In this document: positions 17,783 to 26,213 of the stretch, in pieces
Position numbering within the stretch: position 1 is the stretch's first letter
Layout of the letters: every line of letters begins with the position of its first letter
Origin: an uncultured Mediterraneibacter sp.
GTDB lineage: Bacteria; Bacillota; Clostridia; Lachnospirales; Lachnospiraceae
Length of the DNA: 64,000 nucleotides
Reading direction: 5' to 3'
Assembly: GCF_944377805.1 (NCBI RefSeq)
Contig: NZ_CALWFZ010000002.1
Location: 62,001 to 126,000, forward strand
Position numbers and translations under genes: made by a program
The notes under the pieces: model-generated
The model's database searches: none
Seen by the model: the letters and a program-made list of their open reading frames with translations, nothing else
Told to the model about the DNA's origin: nothing

Positions 17783-18865
17783 ATGAAAGCAATAGCAAGA
17801 TTTGGGAAAGAATTCGGAGGATATAGAATGATCGACGTTCCGAAGCCTACATGCGGACCTGACGACATTATTATTGAGATCAAAGCGGCCGCTATCTGCG
17901 GAGCTGATATGAAACACTGGAGAGTGGATAACGGATCCGATGAATTCAACTCTATCCGCGGCCATGAGTTCGCCGGCGATATTGTGGAAGTAGGCGAAAA
18001 TGTGAAAGACTGGAAAGTAGGACAGAGAGTTGTCTCCGATAACAGCGCTCATGTATGCGGCGTATGCCCGGCTTGTGAGCAGGGTGATTTCCTCTGCTGT
18101 GAGGAAAAGGTTAACCTCGGACTCGACAACAACACATGGGGCGGCGGATTTTCAAAATACTGCAAAGTGCCCGGAGAGATTCTCGCGATCCATAAACATG
18201 CGATCTGGGAGATACCGGATAATGTTAAATACGAAGAGGCTGCTGTTCTTGATCCGATCTGTAATTCTTACAAAGCGATTGCCCAGCAGAGCCATCTGCT
18301 TCCGGGACAGGATGTAGTTGTGTTCGGTACCGGCCCGCTGGGACTGTTTGCAGTACAGGTTGCCAGAATCATGGGAGCTGTAAACATTGTTATGGTCGGC
18401 CTTGATGAAGATGTGGAGACACGTTTCCCGATTGCCCTTGAAGTAGGTGCTACCCATGTAGTAAACGGATCAAAAGAAGACGTTGTCAAGAGATGTACAG
18501 AGATCTGCGGAAGAGATAATCTTGGCCTGGTTGTTGAGTGCTCGGGTGCAAACATTGCGCTGAAGCAGGCAATCGAGATGCTCCGTCCCAACGGAGAGGT
18601 TGTGCGTGTAGGCATGGGATTCAAGCCTCTTGAGTTCTCAATCAACGATATTACTTCCTGGAACAAGAGCATTATCGGTCATATGGCGTATGACTCCACA
18701 TCATGGAGAAACGCGCTCCGTCTGCTTGCATCCGGCCAGATCAAGGTACAGCCGATGATCACACACAGACTCGGTCTGTCTCAGTATGAAGAAGGATTTG
18801 ACGCAATGGCAAGCAAAGAGGCGGTGAAGGTAATCTTCCACTATGACTTTGATGATGAGGAGTAA
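17783..18865 (+). CDS. ydjL: Zinc-dependent medium-chain dehydrogenase, YdjL-like
   Basis: 360 residues, MDR superfamily. Catalytic zinc ligands C39 and H61-E62 are present, and the structural zinc loop has four cysteines at 92, 95, 98 and 106. The Rossmann NAD-binding segment reads VVVFGTGPLGLFAVQVA. Sequence and length match what I know of E. coli YdjL, including the HMAYDSTSWRNALRLLASG stretch. It probably oxidises a secondary alcohol of a polyol or sugar derivative to the ketone; the substrate is unknown. It is the first gene of the cluster, with GAGGAG near the start, and its stop is five bases before the epimerase ATG. Confidence 0.88.
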   Translation: MKAIARFGKEFGGYRMIDVPKPTCGPDDIIIEIKAAAICGADMKHWRVDNGSDEFNSIRGHEFAGDIVEVGENVKDWKVGQRVVSDNSAHVCGVCPACEQGDFLCCEEKVNLGLDNNTWGGGFSKYCKVPGEILAIHKHAIWEIPDNVKYEEAAVLDPICNSYKAIAQQSHLLPGQDVVVFGTGPLGLFAVQVARIMGAVNIVMVGLDEDVETRFPIALEVGATHVVNGSKEDVVKRCTEICGRDNLGLVVECSGANIALKQAIEMLRPNGEVVRVGMGFKPLEFSINDITSWNKSIIGHMAYDSTSWRNALRLLASGQIKVQPMITHRLGLSQYEEGFDAMASKEAVKVIFHYDFDDEE

Positions 18866-18870
18866 GCCGG

Positions 18871-19557
18871 ATGAAAAAGAAACTGCTGCTCGCCCCGTCA
18901 ATGGGGTGCTGCGATCTGTATGATTTTGAAAATCAGATCAGATATATCGATGAACATGCGGATTTTCTCCATATTGATATTAAGGACGGAAATTATGTGA
19001 AGACATTCGGCGTAGGTCCCGACTTCATGTCGGTACTGAAAAGAGTAGTAAAAAAGCCGATGGATGCCCACCTGATGGTGAAACATCCGCAGTATTATAT
19101 CGAAGCGTGCGCGCAGGCGGGAGCCGCTTATATTACTCCGCACACAGACTGCATTGAGAGCGACGCTTTCGTGACACTCAATAAAATCATCTCTCTTGGC
19201 TGCAAGGCGGGAATCGCGCTGAATCCCGCCGCGCCGCTGGAGGCGATTCGCTATTATCTGCCCCTGCTTTCCAAAGTTACGATTATGATTGTGGACGCAG
19301 GCTATGCGGGGCAGAAAGTTATTCCTCAGATGTACGATAAGATACGCACACTGGTAAAGTGGAGAGAGGAGATGGGCCTTGATTTCCTGATCGAGGCCGA
19401 CGGATCCATGAATGCGGGCGTGTATGCGCCTCTGTATGAAGCCGGAGCTGATATGGTGGTATTAGGTCCTCCGGCTCTGTGGAATAAAGATCCGGATATT
19501 AAGAAAGCATGGGAAATCATGCAGAGTGAAGTGGACGAAGAGTTAAAAGATTTCTGA
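18871..19557 (+). CDS. Ribulose-phosphate 3-epimerase family protein, AlsE-like
   Basis: A 228-residue TIM barrel of the RPE/AlsE family. Metal and catalytic residues fit: S10, H34 and D36 (HIDIKDG), H67 (DAHLMV) and D177 (EADGSMN). The usual DPGFGGQ loop reads DAGYAGQ. It resembles D-allulose-6-phosphate 3-epimerase (the ADFLHIDIKDG and LNPAAPLEAIRYYL regions) more than housekeeping Rpe. It should epimerise C3 of a ketose phosphate in the cluster's pathway. The E. coli ydj set has no such gene, which makes it the distinctive addition here. The start has GAGGAG inside the end of the preceding gene. Confidence 0.82.
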   Translation: MKKKLLLAPSMGCCDLYDFENQIRYIDEHADFLHIDIKDGNYVKTFGVGPDFMSVLKRVVKKPMDAHLMVKHPQYYIEACAQAGAAYITPHTDCIESDAFVTLNKIISLGCKAGIALNPAAPLEAIRYYLPLLSKVTIMIVDAGYAGQKVIPQMYDKIRTLVKWREEMGLDFLIEADGSMNAGVYAPLYEAGADMVVLGPPALWNKDPDIKKAWEIMQSEVDEELKDF

Positions 19558-19586
19558 CAGGAGAAAGGAAAGAGAGGTAGAGAATT

Positions 19587-20966
19587 ATGGCATCTAATGC
19601 AAAAAATGCCAACATCGGAGCAAGACTTGACCGTCTTCCGAATTCGGGATGGCATATTAAAATGTGGCTGATAACAGCGTTTGCCCTTCTTGTATGCTGG
19701 TCAAATGCTATCGGAGGTTCTGTACAGAATGTACTTTTGAATGAACTTCACTGGTTGGAAGAAGGCTCGACGCTTCTGGCGATGTGGGGAACAACGTATA
19801 CGGCAGGGCAGCTTTTCGGAGCGCTTGTCGGAGGACCGATCGGCGATAAGATCGGCCGTAAGAAAAGTATTCTTCTCTATGAAGTGATACATATTATTGC
19901 GATGATCGGTGGAGCGATCGCTCCTAATGTATATGTGCTGTATGTGTTCAGACTGATTCAGGGCTTTGGCCTTGGAGCTCTTCTGGTAGTTCTGTTCGCG
20001 GGCTTTACAGAGTATGTGCCGGGAAGAAACAGGGGAACATGGTCCAGCCGTAACTCCTTTATCGGAAACTGGTCTCACCCGGTCAGCAACGGAATCGCGT
20101 TTCTCATCGGTCTGACAGGCGTGAGTCTGAATGCCAACTGGAGAATTCAGTACATGATTCCGTCGATCTTATCTATTATTGCCGCGCTTCTCATTGCCAA
20201 GAAATTCCCGGAGTCACCGAGATGGCTGGAGTCTCAGGGAAGAGTAGATGAGGCGGACAGAATTCTGACAAAGATCGAAAAAGAGATCGAAGCGTCAACA
20301 GGAAAACCGCTTCCTCCTGTAACCGAGGAGCCAAAGCCGGTAAAACAGCTTCCCTATTCAGCTCTGTTTAAAGGAAAGCTTTTAAAGAGAACAATTGTAG
20401 GCTCTCTTGTACTCATCGGTATGAATACAATCCAGTATACATTGATGACATGGATGCCTTCCCTGCTCGTATCACTCGGATATGATACGTCACAGTCACA
20501 GTTCATGACAATGTTCGGTCTGTTTGGAGCACCTTTTGGAATCTTTATCGCATCGCTCTATATGGATAAAATTCCGAGAAGAGTCACAGGCGTTGTCCTT
20601 CTTGTACTTATGGCTGTACTTGGAATCATTACAAGCCAGCAGACGACAATGACGGCGCTGATCGTATCTACTTTCTTCCTGAATACGGCGATCTACATGT
20701 ATGTGTGCTATGCTTCAGCCGTATATGTGCCGGAGATGTGGCCCACATCGGCGAAACTCTCAGGATCCGGGTTCTGCAACGCTGTCGGACGTGTCAGCAA
20801 TATCTTCTTCCCGTTCCTTGTAACTTATGTTGCGGCAAGTTCAATGGGAAGCACGGGCGTATTCGTACTGATCTCTATTGTGGCGGCTGTAATCGCGGTG
20901 TGCGTGGCTGTATTCGGTGTTGAGACAAGGGGAGAGTCTGTGGAAAATATCGGAAATGTAGACTGA
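19587..20966 (+). CDS. ydjK: MFS sugar-porter family transporter, YdjK-like
   Basis: 459 residues, twelve membrane helices. Sugar-porter signatures are present: GGPIGDKIGRKK in loop 2-3, PESPRWLESQGR before the central loop and the second-half DKIPRR. The segment FAGFTEYVPGRNRGTWSSR and the overall length match my recollection of E. coli YdjK. It should import the cluster's unphosphorylated substrate by proton symport. It lies between the epimerase and the second dehydrogenase, with AAGGAAAGAGAGG upstream of the ATG. Confidence 0.88.
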   Translation: MASNAKNANIGARLDRLPNSGWHIKMWLITAFALLVCWSNAIGGSVQNVLLNELHWLEEGSTLLAMWGTTYTAGQLFGALVGGPIGDKIGRKKSILLYEVIHIIAMIGGAIAPNVYVLYVFRLIQGFGLGALLVVLFAGFTEYVPGRNRGTWSSRNSFIGNWSHPVSNGIAFLIGLTGVSLNANWRIQYMIPSILSIIAALLIAKKFPESPRWLESQGRVDEADRILTKIEKEIEASTGKPLPPVTEEPKPVKQLPYSALFKGKLLKRTIVGSLVLIGMNTIQYTLMTWMPSLLVSLGYDTSQSQFMTMFGLFGAPFGIFIASLYMDKIPRRVTGVVLLVLMAVLGIITSQQTTMTALIVSTFFLNTAIYMYVCYASAVYVPEMWPTSAKLSGSGFCNAVGRVSNIFFPFLVTYVAASSMGSTGVFVLISIVAAVIAVCVAVFGVETRGESVENIGNVD

Positions 20967-21002
20967 TCATCTGATCAGAATTAAGAGAAAGGAAAATAGA
21001 AA

Positions 21003-22058
21003 ATGAAAAACTCAGAAGCAATTTTGGTGACACCCAAACATTTTGAGATTCAGGAATGCCCGGTTCCGGAGCCGAAAGACAATGAGATCCTCCTCAAAGT
21101 CGAGTATGTGGGCATGTGCGGATCGGATATCCACGGTTTCGAGTTCGGACCTTTCATACCTCCGAAAGACCCGAATCAGAAGATCGGACTCGGACATGAG
21201 GTTGCCGGTGAAGTGGCAAAGGTCGGCTCAAAAGTAACCCGGTTTAAAGTGGGGGACAAAGTGCTTATCGAGCCGGGAGTACCGGACGACACATGCGGCT
21301 ACTGCCGTACCGGACACTACAATATCTGCCCGGGAGTCGATTTCATGGCAACACAGCCGAACTACAGAGGAGCCCTTACACAGTACATGACACATCCGGA
21401 AGACTGGACGTATCGTATTCCGGAAGGAATGACTACGATGGAAGGAGCCCTTGTAGAACCGGCAGCAGTGGGGATGCATGCTGCGATCCTGGGAGGAGCA
21501 AGGCTTGGAAAGAGCATTGTAATCCTGGGAGGCGGAACGATCGGGCTTATGGTTCTCCAGGCGTGCCTGAGCCTGGGAGCTACCGACATCACAGTTGTCG
21601 ATGTGATTGAGAAACGTCTGGAACTGGCAAAGAAGCTTGGAGCAAAGAGAGTGATCAACGGAAAAGAGCAGGATACTGTCGCTGTGCTCCGTTCAGATGA
21701 TCTCTATGGGGATCACGGAGTTGAACTTGTCTTTGAGGCTGCCGGCTCTGTGTTTACAGCGCAGCAGGCAGTGCAGATCGTTGCCCGCGGCGGCAAGATC
21801 ATGATGGTTGGAACACAGTCCAAACCGGTGCCCATTGATTTCCTGAAAATCAACCGGGAGGTGACGATCCAGACTTCATTCCGCTATTGCAACGACTTCC
21901 CGGAGACGATTGAGGCCATTGCCTCCGGCAAGTTCAATGTAAAAGATATGGTGACAAACATTTATGACTATAAAGATGTCCAGAAGGCGTTTGAGGACGC
22001 GATCGATCCTGTCAAGAAGACAGAAATGGTCAAAGGTGTCGTTAAAGTAAGCGACTGA
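21003..22058 (+). CDS. ydjJ: Zinc-dependent medium-chain dehydrogenase, YdjJ-like
   Basis: 351 residues, MDR superfamily, sorbitol-dehydrogenase-like. Catalytic zinc ligands C39, H65 and E66 are present; the Rossmann motif is VILGGGTIGLMVLQA. The structural zinc loop keeps C98, C101 and C109, but the first ligand position (95) is Asp. It shares the FGPFIPPKDPNQ, VDFMATQPNYRGALT and EPAAVGMHAA segments with E. coli YdjJ. Together with the YdjL-like enzyme it supplies two oxidation steps. A perfect CTGATC/GATCAG dyad lies at the upstream stop codon. Confidence 0.88.
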   Translation: MKNSEAILVTPKHFEIQECPVPEPKDNEILLKVEYVGMCGSDIHGFEFGPFIPPKDPNQKIGLGHEVAGEVAKVGSKVTRFKVGDKVLIEPGVPDDTCGYCRTGHYNICPGVDFMATQPNYRGALTQYMTHPEDWTYRIPEGMTTMEGALVEPAAVGMHAAILGGARLGKSIVILGGGTIGLMVLQACLSLGATDITVVDVIEKRLELAKKLGAKRVINGKEQDTVAVLRSDDLYGDHGVELVFEAAGSVFTAQQAVQIVARGGKIMMVGTQSKPVPIDFLKINREVTIQTSFRYCNDFPETIEAIASGKFNVKDMVTNIYDYKDVQKAFEDAIDPVKKTEMVKGVVKVSD

Positions 22059-22095
22059 TTTCAGCAGAAAAATAAAAAAGGAAAGGTGAAAAAAT

Positions 22096-22932
22096 ATGTT
22101 AGCAGATATTAGATATTGGGAGAACAAAGCAAAAGAAGGGAAATACGCAATTCCACATTTTAACGTATGGAATGCGGAGATGCTCATGGGTGTTATGGAC
22201 GCTGCGGAAGAGGCAAAAGCGCCGATTATTATCTCATTTGGTACAGGTTTCGTGGGAAACACTTCTTTTGAGGACTTCTGCTGGATGATGGTGTCTATGG
22301 CAAAGAAAGCGAGTGTTCCGGTAATTACGCACTGGGATCACGGACGCAGCATGGAGATCGTTCAGAATGCTTACAAACACGGCATGAACTCTGTCATGAG
22401 AGATGCTTCCGCATATGATTTTGAGGAGAACATCCGTCTGACAAAAGAGGTTGTTGATTACTTCCATCCGCTGGGAATTCCTGTAGAGGCTGAGCTTGGA
22501 CATGTGGGAAATGAGACAGTATATGAGGAAGCGCTTGCAAGCTACAAATATACAGATCCGAGCCAGGCAGCGGAGTTCGTTGAGAGAACAGGATGTGATT
22601 CTCTCGCGGTTGCGATCGGAAACCAGCACGGAGTATACACTTCAGAGCCGAAGCTGAATTTTGAAGTAGTTGAGAAAGTAAGAGACGCGGTTTCTGTACC
22701 CCTTGTACTTCACGGAGCATCAGGAATCAGCGATGATGACATCAGAACAGCGATCTCTCTTGGAATCTCCAAGATCAACATCCACACAGAGCTGTGCCAG
22801 GCGGCAATGACAGCTGTGGCGGCTAATGTTGACAAACCGTTCCTTGAGCTGGAAAGAACAGTAAGAGCTGCTGTAAAACAGCGCGCGCTTGAGAAAATCT
22901 ATCTGTTCGGAGACGACGGAAAGGCGGAGTAA
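22096..22932 (+). CDS. ydjI: Class II ketose-1-phosphate aldolase, YdjI-like
   Basis: 278 residues. It is a class II (zinc) aldolase with catalytic D81 and zinc ligands H82 (THWDHGRS), H178 (GNQHGVY) and H206 (LHGASGI). It is highly similar to E. coli YdjI from the first residues (MLADIRYWEN, HFNVWNAEMLMGV) to the last (GDDGKAE). As I recall, YdjI was reported to cleave longer-chain ketose/ketonate 1-phosphates to DHAP and an aldehyde rather than common hexose bisphosphates. Here it would perform the retro-aldol step after the kinase encoded next. The ATG has AAAGGAAAGGTG upstream. Confidence 0.92.
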   Translation: MLADIRYWENKAKEGKYAIPHFNVWNAEMLMGVMDAAEEAKAPIIISFGTGFVGNTSFEDFCWMMVSMAKKASVPVITHWDHGRSMEIVQNAYKHGMNSVMRDASAYDFEENIRLTKEVVDYFHPLGIPVEAELGHVGNETVYEEALASYKYTDPSQAAEFVERTGCDSLAVAIGNQHGVYTSEPKLNFEVVEKVRDAVSVPLVLHGASGISDDDIRTAISLGISKINIHTELCQAAMTAVAANVDKPFLELERTVRAAVKQRALEKIYLFGDDGKAE

Positions 22933-22936
22933 AATT

Positions 22937-23902
22937 TTGGAAAAGAAATTAGATGTAATCTGTGTCGGCGCTGCGATAGTGGATATTCCACTGCAGCCCG
23001 TCAGCAGAGATATATTTGATATTGAGTCGTGCCCGTTGCAGCAGATCTCAATGACGATCGGCGGAGACGCCATCAATGAGGCTACCATTATGTCAAGGCT
23101 CGGCCACAGAATCGGCCTGATGAGCATGGTGGGAAAAGACGCGGTGGGAAATTTTATCGTTGAGCACTGTGAGAAGAACGGGATCGACTATTCCGGAGTA
23201 AAGATGAAAGAAGGAGTGGATACCTCCATTAATGTGGGACTTGTCACACATGACGGTGAGAGGACCTTTGTCACTAACCGAAACGGAAGCCTCTGGAAGA
23301 TGACCATTGACGACGTGGACATTGAAAAGATCGGCGAGGCGAAAATTCTCTCTCTGGCAAGTATCTTCAACAATCCGCTTCTGGATAATGACGCTCTTGT
23401 GAAAATATTTAAGAAAGCAAAAGATAACGGTATGATTATCTGCGCGGATATGATCAAAGCCAGACTCGGTGAGACGCTGGACGACATAAAGGAAGCTCTT
23501 TCTTATGTGGATTATTTTTTCCCGAATTATGACGAAGCGTGTATGATGACAGGGAAGAAGGAGCTGGAGGATGTGGCGGATGTATTCATCTCGTGCGGTA
23601 TCCGTCATGTAGTCATAAAAACCGGAAAAAGAGGATGCTATATCAAGAGCAAGGACGGCAGTGTGCTGGAAGTACCCGCCATGAAAGGGATTACCGCGAT
23701 TGATACGATTGGAGCGGGAGACAATTTCGCTTCCGGTTTCATCACAGCTATTTTGGAAGGCAAGTCACTGAAAGAATGCGCGGAGTTTGCCAATGTTACG
23801 GCTTCCATCAGCGTTCAGAGTATCGGAGCGACAACCGGTGTGCAGAACAGAGAACAGGTGGAAGAGCGGCTCAAAGAGTATTACGCTCAGCAGAACAACT
23901 AG
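22937..23902 (+). CDS. ydjH: PfkB family carbohydrate kinase, YdjH-like
   Basis: 321 residues from a TTG start with GGAG eight bases upstream, four bases after the aldolase stop. PfkB signatures are present: an N-terminal GGDAINEATIMSRLG and the C-terminal DTIGAGDNFASGF with catalytic D262. It should phosphorylate the ketose or ketonate at C1 before aldol cleavage, as proposed for E. coli YdjH. An upstream in-frame TTG at 22889 would overlap the aldolase by 44 bases and lacks a ribosome binding site, so it was not chosen. Confidence 0.88.
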   Translation: MEKKLDVICVGAAIVDIPLQPVSRDIFDIESCPLQQISMTIGGDAINEATIMSRLGHRIGLMSMVGKDAVGNFIVEHCEKNGIDYSGVKMKEGVDTSINVGLVTHDGERTFVTNRNGSLWKMTIDDVDIEKIGEAKILSLASIFNNPLLDNDALVKIFKKAKDNGMIICADMIKARLGETLDDIKEALSYVDYFFPNYDEACMMTGKKELEDVADVFISCGIRHVVIKTGKRGCYIKSKDGSVLEVPAMKGITAIDTIGAGDNFASGFITAILEGKSLKECAEFANVTASISVQSIGATTGVQNREQVEERLKEYYAQQNN

Positions 23903-23950
23903 AGAAATATTGTGCAGCATAAGAGTGAAACAGGGAAAGGAAAACAGATC

Positions 23951-24943
23951 ATGAAAACAATGAAATTAGGAAAAACAGGGATTGATATTTCAAGGATCGG
24001 TCTTGGAACCTGGTCCATCGGTGGCGGTTCTGCGTGGGGCGGCGACCATGACCTTCAAGTGGTAATCGATACGATCAGAGAGGCGCCGAAAGCAGGTGTG
24101 AACCTTATCGATACTGCGCCGGGATATAACTTTGGAAACAGTGAGAAGATTCTCGGAAAAGCGCTGGAGGGCATGAACCGTGAAGACCTCGTGATTATCA
24201 CAAAATGTGGTGTGACATGGGATCAGGAAATGAAAGGTGATATGTTCAATGTCGTAAACGGAATCCAGCTCTACAAGAACTTGAACAGTGAGTCTGTGAA
24301 AAAGGAGATCAAGGCGTCACTTGAACGTATGGGAACAGACTATGTGGATGTCTATATGACACACTGGCAGTCGATTGAAGGATCACCGTACTATGTGCCG
24401 ATCGAAAAGACGATGGACGTACTCAATGATCTGAAAGCTCAGGGCAAGATCAGAGCTATCGGAGCGGCGAATGTTGATATTAATCATATCGAAGAGTATC
24501 TGAAGTGGGGCGATCTGGATATTGTCCAGGCCAAATATTCCATCCTCGACAGGGGAATCGAAGATGAGATTATCCCGTGCTGCCGCGAGAACGGCGTGAC
24601 GATTCAGGCATATTCACCGCTTGAAATGGGCCTCTTATCAGGTACGATGCCAAGAGACTACAAGCCGGTGGGAGCTCAGATTCCGAAGAAATGGTTCCAG
24701 CCTGAAAACATGCAGAAAGCGATGGATATGATGGATCAGTGGAAACCGCTGTGTGAGAAATACAACTGCACAATCGCCAACCTGGCGCTTGGCTGGATTC
24801 TTGCCCAGGGTGATTTCCTGAACCTGCTGAGCGGTTCCACAACTGCGGATCAGATCGAGGAAAATGTAAAATCCGCAGAACTTGGTCTGGAAGCGGATGA
24901 TGTGGCTTACATGCGTGAACTTGCCGAAGCGCTTGACAAATAA
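23951..24943 (+). CDS. ydjG: Aldo-keto reductase, YdjG-like
   Basis: 330 residues, AKR TIM barrel. The catalytic tetrad D54, Y59, K85 and H138 is intact (LIDTAPGYNFGNSE, ITKCG, YMTHWQS). It matches E. coli YdjG along its length (GLGTWSIGGGSAW, AIGAANVD and QAKYSILDR). YdjG was described as NADH-dependent and able to reduce methylglyoxal; in the pathway it may reduce the aldehyde released by the aldolase. The ATG at 23951 has AAAGGA nine bases upstream, which decides the start over in-frame upstream codons. Confidence 0.9.
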   Translation: MKTMKLGKTGIDISRIGLGTWSIGGGSAWGGDHDLQVVIDTIREAPKAGVNLIDTAPGYNFGNSEKILGKALEGMNREDLVIITKCGVTWDQEMKGDMFNVVNGIQLYKNLNSESVKKEIKASLERMGTDYVDVYMTHWQSIEGSPYYVPIEKTMDVLNDLKAQGKIRAIGAANVDINHIEEYLKWGDLDIVQAKYSILDRGIEDEIIPCCRENGVTIQAYSPLEMGLLSGTMPRDYKPVGAQIPKKWFQPENMQKAMDMMDQWKPLCEKYNCTIANLALGWILAQGDFLNLLSGSTTADQIEENVKSAELGLEADDVAYMRELAEALDK

Positions 24944-25039
24944 GATGGTATAACAGAGTGCGATAACCGACTGATCTGCTTTTTGAAGATTGTTTCGTTG
25001 AACTTTAGCGCTGATGTTTATGTTTTAAAGGAGGTTGAC

Positions 25040-25897
25040 ATGCTTTCACAGGACAAAAGTCTTGCAAAAATCGACACGGAAGAGTTATTATTAAAGGAAG
25101 ATATTACCAATACCGTGAGCAGAGAAAGGGAAGAAAGCATGGCTGGCAAAGAAAGACTGATGCTGATCCGGCAGACTGTCCAGACGGCAAAGAAAATGTC
25201 TGTAGGCGAATTGAGCAGGATGTGCCGGGTTACGGAAGAAACGATACGCAGAGACCTGGATAAACTGGAGGCGGAAGGAACCGTGACCAGAGTGCATGGC
25301 GGCGCCATCTGGAATGAGGGTGCTCAGAAAGAAGGAATCCATTTTTACCGGAGGCTGAACAGGCATCTTCGGGAAAAACAGGAGATCGCAAGAAAGACAG
25401 CCGAGCTTCTGGAAGGGAAAAGCACAGTTATCGCGGATTCCAGTACTACGGTTGCTGAGGCGCTGAAGATCATTCCTGATACGCAGGAGATAACGATTGT
25501 GACAAACTCCACCGAAGTGTTCCGTGAACTTCAACAATCATCGTTCAATATTATATCTACGGGCGGTGAGTTCAATAAGAAAGCGCTGTCTCTCCAGGGG
25601 CAGCTGGCCAAGACCAACATCGGGAAATACAATGTGGATCTTGCGCTGATCAGCTGTAAAGGACTCAGTATTGAAAAGGGCGTACTCGACTCTAACGAGA
25701 GTGAGGCGGAGATAAAGAAAGCCATGCTTTTGCAGGCACAGGAGGTGGCTCTTCTGGCAGACTATTCAAAATTCAATCAGTCAGCGTTTGTACAGCTTAT
25801 TGAGCTTGAAAAGGTCAATTATCTGATTACGGACAGAAAGCCGGATGATGAGTGGGTTGAATACTGCCGGGAAAAATCTATTCAGCTTATATATTAA
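25040..25897 (+). CDS. ydjF: DeoR/GlpR family transcriptional regulator, YdjF-like
   Basis: 285 residues. It has an N-terminal helix-turn-helix (MSVGELSRMCRVTEETIRRDLDKLEAEG with the family RRDL core) and a C-terminal sugar-phosphate sensor domain (DSSTTV and VTNSTEV motifs). It should repress the cluster and be relieved by a phosphorylated intermediate. AAAGGAGG six bases before the ATG at 25040 favours this start, which gives a 33-residue acidic extension before the conserved region; a second ATG at 25139 would give the usual ~252 residues but has a weak site. It is the last gene of the cluster, followed by a terminator. Confidence 0.88.
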   Translation: MLSQDKSLAKIDTEELLLKEDITNTVSREREESMAGKERLMLIRQTVQTAKKMSVGELSRMCRVTEETIRRDLDKLEAEGTVTRVHGGAIWNEGAQKEGIHFYRRLNRHLREKQEIARKTAELLEGKSTVIADSSTTVAEALKIIPDTQEITIVTNSTEVFRELQQSSFNIISTGGEFNKKALSLQGQLAKTNIGKYNVDLALISCKGLSIEKGVLDSNESEAEIKKAMLLQAQEVALLADYSKFNQSAFVQLIELEKVNYLITDRKPDDEWVEYCREKSIQLIY

Positions 25898-25922
25898 ATA
25901 ATTTTGTTCAAATTCCAAAGAT

Positions 25923-25979
25923 AAACAGCAGGAATATCGGGATCGGACAGAAGTCTGAAAAGGTATTTCTGCTGTTTTT
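25923..25979 (+). terminator. Terminator after the DeoR gene
   Basis: AAACAGCAG (25923-25931) pairs with CTGCTGTTT (25969-25977), extended inside by a partly paired GAATA/TATTT and a small CAGA/TCTG helix, followed by T residues. It ends the ydj-like operon. Confidence 0.75.
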
Positions 25980-26101
25980 ATATTTTTGCAAAAATAATTC
26001 CGAAACAAATATATACGGCACAAAACAAAAAAATATATAACAAAAAATATTTGAAAAATTTGGTTAAAACATAGAAAAATCTTTGTAATAAAGAATTCGT
26101 A
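25980..26101. other. AT-rich intergenic stretch, no gene seen
   Basis: The 316-base gap between the DeoR gene and the symporter holds the terminator (25923-25979), this very AT-rich stretch without a recognisable gene, and the consensus promoter at 26102-26130. Confidence 0.6.
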
Positions 26102-26130
26102 TTGACACAAACAGGTGCGAACCGTAAAAT
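26102..26130 (+). promoter_or_regulatory. Consensus promoter of the symporter gene
   Basis: Perfect TTGACA (26102-26107), 17-base spacer, TAAAAT (26125-26130). It shows the symporter is transcribed separately from the ydj-like cluster and excludes starts upstream of it. Confidence 0.85.
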
Positions 26131-26213
26131 GTGTATTGAACAAATCGTGCAGAATTCACAATTGGGAGAATCGGAAAGCACTGAAAAAGTATGGAAATGA
26201 GGATGGTAGAATT

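Noticed and set aside
22889..22936. Upstream TTG start for the PfkB kinase
   Set aside because: It overlaps the aldolase gene by 44 bases and lacks a Shine-Dalgarno sequence, unlike the TTG at 22937.
26115..26213. Upstream in-frame start for the symporter
   Set aside because: It would lie inside a TTGACA-17-TAAAAT promoter; ATG 26214 has a ribosome binding site.
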